64,000 bases of DNA from Prinsepia uniflora (Eukaryota; Streptophyta; Magnoliopsida; Rosales; Rosaceae): the NCBI GenBank assembly GCA_032719365.1, contig CM064871.1, positions 69,365,586 to 69,429,585 of the forward strand, written 5' to 3'. This document shows positions 56,255 to 64,000 of this stretch, in pieces. A program made the translations under genes and the position numbers. The notes under the pieces are model-generated. The model saw nothing but the letters and a program-made list of their open reading frames with translations. It did not search any database and was not told the DNA's origin. Position 1 is the stretch's first letter, and the number at the start of each line of letters is the position of its first letter.

Positions 56255-58313
56255 TCCAAACTGTAACGACCCGTCCTGGAAATCGGGATTAGATTAGTGG
56301 TTAATGACGAATTACTAAGTTAATCGGTGATTAATTGAGTGATCTCAGACGGGCGGTGCGAAATGACGGTTTTACAGTTGACTTTTCGTTTGAGCGGTCG
56401 AATAGGCCTTGACCAATGACCATGACGTAGTTCGGGACGTCACGAGCTCATAGACAGGTGGCACGTCCGATTCCTACATTCGAGGAAAAAGTTATGACGT
56501 TCGGAGGTTCGAGGGTAATTTGGTAATTGGGTTAAAAAGGGGTAATTTGTTGACTTTTCAAACGACATGGACTTTTTACGTAATTCGAGGACCGTTAGGT
56601 AGGCCTCGATTTCCTGAGTACAACTACAGGCGGTACACCATCATCGGACTTTGGACGGTTTAGTTACGGGTGTAATTAGGTGAGGGGTAAAATGGTAATT
56701 TGGACATAGAAGGGCAAAATGCTCTTTTGGCAACTTTAAAATTGTGGGTAATCAGATAGGGACACCTGGGCAGGATGGATTGGATATTTTGAGCTGAGGA
56801 CCACAGGGTTGAGGACATCTGTCCACCCTCTAGGGGCTTCTAGCCAATTCTCACGACTAACCATTTTAAATTGGACTGAAATCGATTAAAGAGAGAAAAC
56901 AGAGACATTGAACAATCAATCATTTTCAGGTTGTGAGTCATGTGAGTTCATTTCGTTAGTGAGTGAGAGAACAGAGGCTTATTGTGACCTATGGTAAGTG
57001 TCTATTCATGAAGGATTAAGTGCAGAGTGTGTGAGAAGTGAGATAAACCTAGAAAACAGAGAAGGCAACCGTGCACGGCCGTGAACTTCAATCGATCAAA
57101 CCAGCCTAAACCTAGTCTATGGTGGTGTTCAGGGAGCAGAGGTGAACCTAGGATGTGAGAAAGACTGCGGTGGAGGTCACGGTGGAGGACAAAGAGCAGG
57201 TATGTTATCTCAACTCCCCTGTTTTTCTGAAATGGTTCAAGGTGAGAATCGACATGTTTGCTAGGTTGTTGAATGACTCTGATGACCCTTGCAGTCGTGG
57301 GAGGTTACTACTGGAACCAGGGACTCGAAACCGTGATCGGGGAGGCTCGTGGTGGCCGGAAACAGAAAGTGGAAATCTCTGAGTTTTAGTTCGATTTTGA
57401 GAGGTATGAAATAGGGTTCCATTTTGTGTTTTAATAAGTTAGATCAAACCTAAATGAAAGGATGAAATTAATGGAAGACAAAGGATTGAAATCGGACTAG
57501 AATTGGACCCTGAACCGTGATCGCCGGTTCAGGGTCAAACCGAGCCGGTTCAAACCGGTTCAGACCGGGTCTGTCTCAAGGAAGAAGCCAATGAACAGTA
57601 AGGCACGTAGCTCCCACGCGCAGCCCCTTTGGGCGACACGTGAGGGCGTGTGCTACCTCCGATGGGGAAGTGTTCAACATATGAAATTATGTAATCGATG
57701 TAACGAACATTTTGGAACTGGTTTCGAGTCCATCGGACATCGTCTCGATATGTTTCGGGATACCCGAAAGTTTTAGGGCTCGGTTAAAAATAGTTAAAAA
57801 TTCGAGAAAATTACGGGGCTTTAGTTTGAACATTATGAAGTAGTTAGTGACCTTATTATGGGATTTGGACAGGTTCGGGAAAGCCAGTGATAGTGGTTTG
57901 GCCAGGAACTGCGTAAGTGCACGCGTATCGAGGCGGCGATGCGAATGGTCTGTGAGTGGACTTTGCTTTCAAACTTATGATGCATGCATATATGTTTTTA
58001 TATGTTTTCTATACGTGATTTCCATATTTGTGAATTACTATTGATGATTTATGATTTTGCATGGATTTCGAGATAAGTACGTATTTGCAAGTTTTACGAG
58101 TTTTTGATTTCTCTTGTGATTTGATCCGGGTTTTGATGATTTGATTTTGGGATTTAGAATATGATTTGATTTCAATGGTTTATGATGGATTTTGGAAAAG
58201 TGATTTCAGGCTTGGAGCCCTGTTCATGTGATTTCGATAAACGAGATTTCAGTTTTGGAATCGGATTTTGAAAAGATGATTCTTGATTCGGTTTTGATAC
58301 TTGAAAGGGAAAC

Positions 58314-61300
58314 TCTGTGACAGGACCCCGTCCCAACTGGACGTCAAAAACCGAGCCCGGTCCTACTCCCGTCTGACAAGTAAACCAAAGGCCCGAAACT
58401 ACCCTTCAGTGCTTACCAGACAAGGGATAATTACGCTGATTTCTGCTGCTACCTCTGCCTCGCGATCAGTCCCCGAACGTCGTACCACGGCCTAGAGGGT
58501 CATAAAAACAGAAAAGGTGTGAGTGGACAAAAATGACCTCTTATAAAAACATTTGCCAAAAATACATTCCTACCCTCCAGTTTTCACAAACTTGCATGCA
58601 TATCATAAAACATGAGTAATAGTATGAAATCATTCAAGTATGAACAGTGGACCGATAAAATCAAAACATATTTTCCCATGGTCCGTAAAACTCATGTTCA
58701 CCAAATCAGTTCATGTTATAAAACATCAAATTCCGGCTCTCAGGCCAAAACATGTGAAAAAATAATCACCTGGCCACAAAGACCAAAAATCCGTACTCCA
58801 TACCGGTACGTCATCACAATTAACATCAATCAGCACTAATTACAAGTGCACAGTCAATATATCAATCCAATCAAACTGCACTACTCACAAGTGCTGCACT
58901 ACGCGTAGGCCAATATCCAGCCACACTCTCGGGGTCGAACACCTCTGGGCTCAACCCTCGGGCTCAGTCACATCTGGGCGAACACATCCCCAGGCTCAGA
59001 CACATCCGAGTGGTACATCCAGGCTCAGTCACATCCGAGAAGCTGACATACCTTAGGATCAACTCAAGATCCTACAATCACATCCCCCAAGCTCCGGTTG
59101 TCTGGGTAATCCCCCCTAGCTCCGACCGTCTGGGCATTTCACAATCACAATGAAAACCGTCTCGGGAATTACATCCCAAAACATTTCAATCAAATCTTGA
59201 CTTCATACAAAGTCAAGATCATTCCCGACGGGGTCTCAAGCCCCAAAATAACATTTACACATAATTCTTTGAAATCACATTTTAAAACAATAAAATAATC
59301 CAGAAATCATCGTTGACTCACCAACTAAGTCAAAATATCATTTTAGAAATCCTTTTGACTCCGGGCCTAGCCCAAAACATCATTTGCATGTTCCTTGTAA
59401 AACGTGTTCGAAAGACTGATTAAAATAATCATAAAATCACAAGAAATCATACAAAATCATCAATTTCATCAAATTCACATGTGACTCCAAATCTGAGTCA
59501 AAATCACTATCCAGTTGGGTCTCACGCCCAAAATATCATTTTCACGCAAATCCATACGTTCGCAACCTCAGTTGCCATTTTCACGTAAATCAATGAAACC
59601 GATCCTTGACTCATTCCCGAGTCAGTACATCATTTTCAATCCATGACTCATAACTCGAGTCCAAACATCATTTTAAATCAATTTCAATCCCGGACTCATA
59701 AACCAAGTCCAAACATCATTTTCAACCAATTTCATAATTTCTCGAAAATCGTGCCAAAAATAATATAATAATCCATAAAATCAAGAAATCACCGGATTGA
59801 AACGTCAATCATGCCAAAGCATAGAAAATCATATAATAAGGTATTTAAATCATACATGCATGCATCACGGTTAGAAAACAAAGTCCACTCACACACACCG
59901 TCCAGATTGTTCAGCTTCTAGCTGTTCGTTTTCTTCCGGCGTCCCGGGAATATTCCTGCCTGCCAAACAAAGTGATTTAAGGTTACTAGACTATCATATA
60001 GTCCTCATATATGAATCCCCTAATCGTCGGAATTTTATAATATTATTTAAATATAAACTATACGCGTCGGGTACTCGAAACTACTCCGAAACCATATCCG
60101 ATTTACCCGAAACCAACGAGGATAGGTTCGTATTATCGAGAGCATCAAAACTCATGTTGACAACTTCCCCGGATTCCCATCCACGCGCCCTCACGCGCCG
60201 CCGAAAGCGGCTGCGCGTGAAAGCCACGCGTGTAGCACAGTAATGCTACAGTGCTTCGTTTTCGCCCGTTTGTCTGATAAACGGGTTGGAAAACCCGCGA
60301 CAGGACCCGACTGGCTTTCCCTCAATTCGACCTCGATTCAATCCATTCCTTCAACTGATCCCTTCTAATTTAACTTAATTCCAGTTCTGTAACTTTAATT
60401 ATTTCAATTATGGTCTAAATCTTCACAACTCACGATCAACCTTCGACGGGTTTTCTATTCGAGTTCACTCAAATTGTCCCTGTTTTCCAAATTAATTCAT
60501 ACCAGACGCATCGTAAGAGTGTAAGGAACGGTTTTACAAAATCAATTTCATAAATGCTTACCTCTAGCTAGTTGAACCCAAGCTCAATTTTGTGCAGCAA
60601 TGGAAGCTTCTGTTCTTCCTCAATTCGACACCATTTCCCTTCATTCTTGTTGTAGAATGGTTCGTATTGATCCCAGAATGCTTATTCAAGCCTCAATTTT
60701 GATCCTCTAAGCTTACCATTTCGAATTCGAATTTCACCTTAATTTTCTGAATTTTCGAACTCTGTAAAACCAGTCACCTCTCAGTCCCTCGTGTTCTTTT
60801 CTCTCCACTCAATCTCCTCAATCTCTTAATCACACAATTGAAGCTGAAACAATCGATTTATCAGGTTATTGATTGAATGGACAAAATGGACAAAATCATT
60901 ACAATTATCCCTAATTAAGGGATAATTGTCTAAGGTTAACATCATTAGTCCAAGAACCGGTTTCCATGTTATCTGGGGCAAGAAGAAGACAAATGACAGG
61001 TGTCATTGTCTGATCATGGTTAAAAGACTATTTTGCCCTCCGTTCGACAAATTACCATTTTGCCCCTAGACTTTCATGACCCATAACTTGGTCACCCGAA
61101 CTCCGTTTTTGACGTGCCACCTGTCGTTGTTCTCAGGGCATCGAGACCTACCTAACGGTCCTCGAATCGTGTGAAAATGAGTTTTCAATCAAAAAGTCAA
61201 CATTTTCCCCCTTTTCGTCCAAATTACGAAAATGCCCTTGAACTTCCGAATGTCATAACTTTTGTCCTGATCGTCAGAATTGGACGTGCCACCCGTCTAT

Positions 61301-61510
61301 GAACTCTTGACGTCCAGAGCTACATCACAGTCATCGGTCAAAGTCTGTTTGACCACCCGAACTAAAAGTCAACATTTTACCCACGCCCAAGAGCAAAACG
61401 GTCATTTTGCACATTTCGTCCGATTTCACTCAACAAATCCCAAATTAGTCATTCTAAATCATAATTCATTAATATTTAATCCTGATATTTGGGATGGGTC
61501 GTTACATCTG
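58314..61510 (-). mobile_element. Nested solo LTR (58318-61506)
   Basis: 3,189 bp, TGACAGGACCCCG to GGGTCGTTACA on +, flanked by TCTG at 58314-58317 and 61507-61510. Removing it restores the GAAACTCTGGATTTGGG context seen in the sister LTR near 44102. The duplication again seems to be 4 bp. Confidence 0.88.
58517..59894 (-). repeat. Long-range pair with a compensated end base, plus inverted repeats
   Basis: GTGTGAGTGGAC 58517-58528 pairs over 12 nt with GTCCACTCACAC 59883-59894; elsewhere the outer bases are C and G, here G and C. Enclosed hairpins include CTTGACTT/AAGTCAAG 59196-59217, TGACTC/GAGTCA 59482-59500 and TGACTCATTCCCGAGTCA 59607-59624. Confidence 0.78.
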
Positions 61511-61614
61511 GATTTGGGTTCCGGATGATGGTTCCGGATGCCAGCTTATAGAATCATTATTGTGAATTTGGATATGGATTTTCTATGGTTTTCACTTGGT
61601 TGAAAAATGGTTTT

Positions 61615-61859
61615 GGGTTTAAAGACCCGGAAAAAGAAAAAAAAACGGCTGCATCTGGTTTTGAGTTTAAAAACTCGATTGATTGACGAGGGAGGGCCCT
61701 GGATTGATATGTTTTGAGTTTAAACACTCGGTATATGTTTTGAGTTTAAATACTCGGTTATGATATCCCCAGAAGCCTGTTGATTGTGTTTTGAGTTTAA
61801 AGACTCATTGATATCCCGGGAAGGCCTGATTATGCGCATGGTTTTGAGTTTAAAGACTC
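61615..61859 (+). repeat. Covarying inverted repeats of the second type
   Basis: GGGTTTAAAGACCC 61615-61628; GAGTTTAAAAACTC 61663-61676; GAGTTTAAACACTC 61716-61729; GAGTTTAAATACTC 61742-61755; GAGTTTAAAGACTC 61846-61859. The last loop base takes all four values while the 4-nt arms stay complementary. Confidence 0.85.
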
Positions 61860-62469
61860 GGGCGCACTTGAGATCCAGCAACTCAGTTGATTGATGTTTT
61901 TCACTGGTTTTTCACTGATTTTCCGATGTTTGGGAAATGGCCCGGATAATTTGGTTTTGATGAGTTTTGGGATGAGTTCCCGTACTTGTTGAGGATTTTT
62001 TATTTTGGGCTGAAGCCCCGGATTTGAATTGTGGAGTTGAGAAAAGGAAATGATTTTGGTTTTCAATAATGGTTTTCTTATCTCGGATATGGAATGGTTT
62101 TATGGAATGAGTTTTATATGCATGCATTGGTTTTAAAATGGAGGATATAAATGTCTTTTGGATAAACTGTTTTCTGACATTACTATTTATTTTTGTCCAC
62201 TCACAGTTTTTTATGTTTTCGATACCCTCTAGGCTGTTGCGGTGCGAGCTGTTGGTAGAGAGAGACAGAGACATCACAGACTCGATCCACAGTAGATTCT
62301 GCGCACTCTGAGAAGTCTGGTACTTGTGGACGATTCGTTTTGGAAATCCCTTGTCCGGCTTACGTCTTACATAGAGGTTGGACGCCGGTTTAGCCTTCGT
62401 GTCACGCGTAAGTTAGACAGGAGCATGACTTATCCCTTAATCCCGGGTGATTGGGGGTGGGTCGTGTCA

Positions 62470-62908
62470 CAAACACCTTTCTTTTTGTCAAGGAGTCAAG
62501 TTCGACCTAAATTGCTTCTTTCCACTTTGGCCAGTCTTCTCTACGTTGGCATTCATCAACGAAGCGAGATTCCATATCATCACTAGATATTATTTTCAGT
62601 AGCTATTGTGAATACAAATATATCATCGATGATAATATCATTTTGATTCCATATCTCATTTAAGCATGCATAGTTTAACGAGATCTCTCTATTCTCGGAG
62701 TGGGTTCAGACGTTGAGGCGTCCCCCAACGTTGTCTCTTCTAAGACAAGCCCATAATTCGGAATTATCTCATGAGATGGATCAGATGATATTGTGCTATC
62801 CAAGGGATTCGATTGTGCCAAATTTGTCCTCTTCCGAGGATGAGAATCCTTTGAACCTATTGGTCTACCTCGCTTCTGGGCAGGGACATATGAATGGTTA
62901 GTCGTCAT
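62470..62908 (-). pseudogene. copia connector between integrase and RT
   Basis: Open at 62675-62908 (-), reading NHSYVPAQKRGRPIGSKDSHPRK and an acidic stretch. It matches the block at 1180-1290 on +. Stops follow near 62675. Confidence 0.8.
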
Positions 62909-63079
62909 GGTCGTACTTCGTTCATCTGGGACGACTCGTCCATCTGGAACGGCACGTCCTACAGGACGTCTATCCTTGCAGGCACATTTGCAGTAGGTAT
63001 ATGTGATATCGTCACTTTAGCTAGATCAGAGAAAGCATCTATTATTAGCTACACTCTGTAGATCTAGAATTCTCCACAC

Positions 63080-64000
63080 TTAATTCTCACTTTGTGCAGT
63101 TCGGGAATCAAGATGAGACATAGTTGAAACATTCCACGTCAATTCACGTCGTTCTTCAGGAACGTTGATGTTCTTATCTCCCCATAATGGCAGGAAAACT
63201 GTCTCATTGAAATGACAATCCGCAAAGCGAGTGGTAAAGAGATCTCCTGTCAAGGGCTCTAAATAGCGTAAAATTGAGGGGGATTCATAGCCGACATATT
63301 TGCCCCTCCAGCGTCGAGGTCCCATTTTTGTAGGTTGTGGCGGCGCAATTGGCACATAAACTGTACACCCAAAAAACGCGTAAGTGTGAAACGTCAGGTT
63401 CGTACCCAGTTACCAGCTGTAACGCGGAATAGGGTTGGATGGCAGTAGGCCTCAACCAAACCAACATAGATGCATGTAAAATGGCATAACCCCACGCAGA
63501 AATTGGGAGCTTGGTGCACATAACCAAGATCTGTGCAATCATTTGTAAACGTTTAATGAATGCTTCTATGAGACCATTCTGGGTGTGAACGTGTGTAACT
63601 GGATGTTCAACATCAATCACAAGGGACATGCAATAATCATCGAAAGATTTCGATGTAAACTCACCAGCATTATCAAGTCTGATGGACTTTATAGGATAAT
63701 CTAAATGGTGAGCCCTTAATTAATGATTTAAGAAAGGAGTTTAGCAAACCCAGCATTGTGTGTGGATAATACGGTCACATGGAACCACCTCATCGATGCA
63801 TCAATCAAAACCATGAAATATTTAAATGGTCCACATGGTGGTTAGATTCCTCTTGTATTCTATACAAGAAAGGGACAGATTCTTTATCTATTTTGCATAT
63901 GATGGTCTAGTGTTCAATTTTCCTAGTGAGCAAGCTTGACATAGTGTTTCACTAAACACGAGGTCTTTATTTGTAAGGGGATGTCCGTGTGTTGGATTGA
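63080..64000 (-). pseudogene. copia integrase, partial
   Basis: On - the core RLDNAGEFTSKSFDDYC near 63690-63640 contains an aspartate of the DDE triad, followed by VEHPVTHVHTQNGLIEAFIKRLQMIA, where the catalytic Glu is the one in LIEA. Further on are QLVTGYEPDVSHLRVF and, in the next frame, GKYVGYESPSILRYLEPLTGDLF. At least one frameshift near 63355 breaks it. The N-terminal zinc-binding part runs toward the window edge in broken frames. Confidence 0.85.

Larger units (their letters stand above)
57950..62206 (+). repeat. Long-range complementary pair, family 2 LTR
   Basis: CTGTGAGTGGAC 57950-57961 and GTCCACTCACAG 62195-62206, now separated further by the nested LTR. Originally about 1.05 kb apart. 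Confidence 0.75.
56257..62474 (+). mobile_element. Solo LTR (56262-62469), family 2, with nested LTR
   Basis: TGTAACGACCCGTCCTGG...GGGTGGGTCGTGTCA, flanked by CAAAC at 56257-56261 and 62470-62474. About 3.0 kb without the nested 3,189-bp LTR. It starts 12 bp after the end of an oppositely oriented LTR of the same family. Confidence 0.9.
48382..64000 (-). mobile_element. Second copy of the left-hand copia family, - strand, broken by solo LTRs
   Basis: Reading from right to left: integrase (64000-63080), connector (62908-62470), the 12-bp piece 56250-56261, RT (53274-52184), RNase H (49562-49084), 3' untranslated region and LTR. Each break is a solo LTR, and joining the pieces restores the order seen on + at 497-3816. 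The element continues past the right edge. All domains carry stops, so it is inactive. Confidence 0.9.

Overview
The window is plant nuclear DNA, almost certainly from a eudicot. It holds a spliced five-exon cytochrome P450 of the CYP72 clan (CYP749-like), and nearly everything else is LTR-retrotransposon sequence. The P450 and the LTR families would fit a Rosales-type genome, but that placement is an impression, not a demonstration. I see no bacterial-style operons, CRISPR array or rRNA.

Layout. 1-496 is the 3' end of a long LTR. 497-3816 is a decayed Ty1/copia element on + (integrase, reverse transcriptase, RNase H, 132-bp LTR). 4036-4122 is a fossil of a plastid-type tRNA-Ser. 4646-6571 is the one apparently functional gene, a P450 of 518 residues. 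A second P450 copy (6970-11710) is dead: it has stops, frameshifts, a lost splice acceptor and a lost ExxR arginine, and a 3.0-kb gag-protease-only copia element (7262-10263, - strand, TSD GATAT) sits at the end of its exon 1. 11711-38007 is the 3' part of a Ty3/gypsy-like element with a decayed antisense plant-mobile-domain ORF, a PPT and a 3' LTR. A tandem LTR-retrotransposon array is inserted in that LTR.

The array (14644-37282) is the main structure: four LTRs of about 3.26 kb alternating with three 3,194-bp internal regions (LTR-int-LTR-int-LTR-int-LTR), bounded once by a TGCAG target-site duplication. Each internal region starts with an initiator-Met tRNA primer site and ends with a polypurine tract. 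It has no usable coding capacity, only traces of a retropepsin and of a pol C-terminus, so this is a LARD-type non-autonomous element. A third P450 fragment lies at 38479-38840.

38841-42090 is AT-rich intergenic DNA with small repeats. 42091-48158 is a solo LTR with another solo LTR nested in it. 48382-64000 is a second copy of the left-hand copia family on the - strand, broken by solo LTRs at 49563-52183, 53275-56249 and 56262-62469, the last with a further LTR nested at 58318-61506.

The most unusual signal is in the long LTRs. Each contains an array of short perfect or near-perfect inverted repeats (arms 4-8 nt, loop 3-7 nt) whose arms change together between copies and families. Most arrays are enclosed by a widely separated complementary pair (consensus CTGTGAGTGGAC / GTCCACTCACAG), which also shows compensatory changes. 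This suggests a conserved structured domain, or an array of dyad binding sites, shared by several LTR families. It deserves a formal covariation test.
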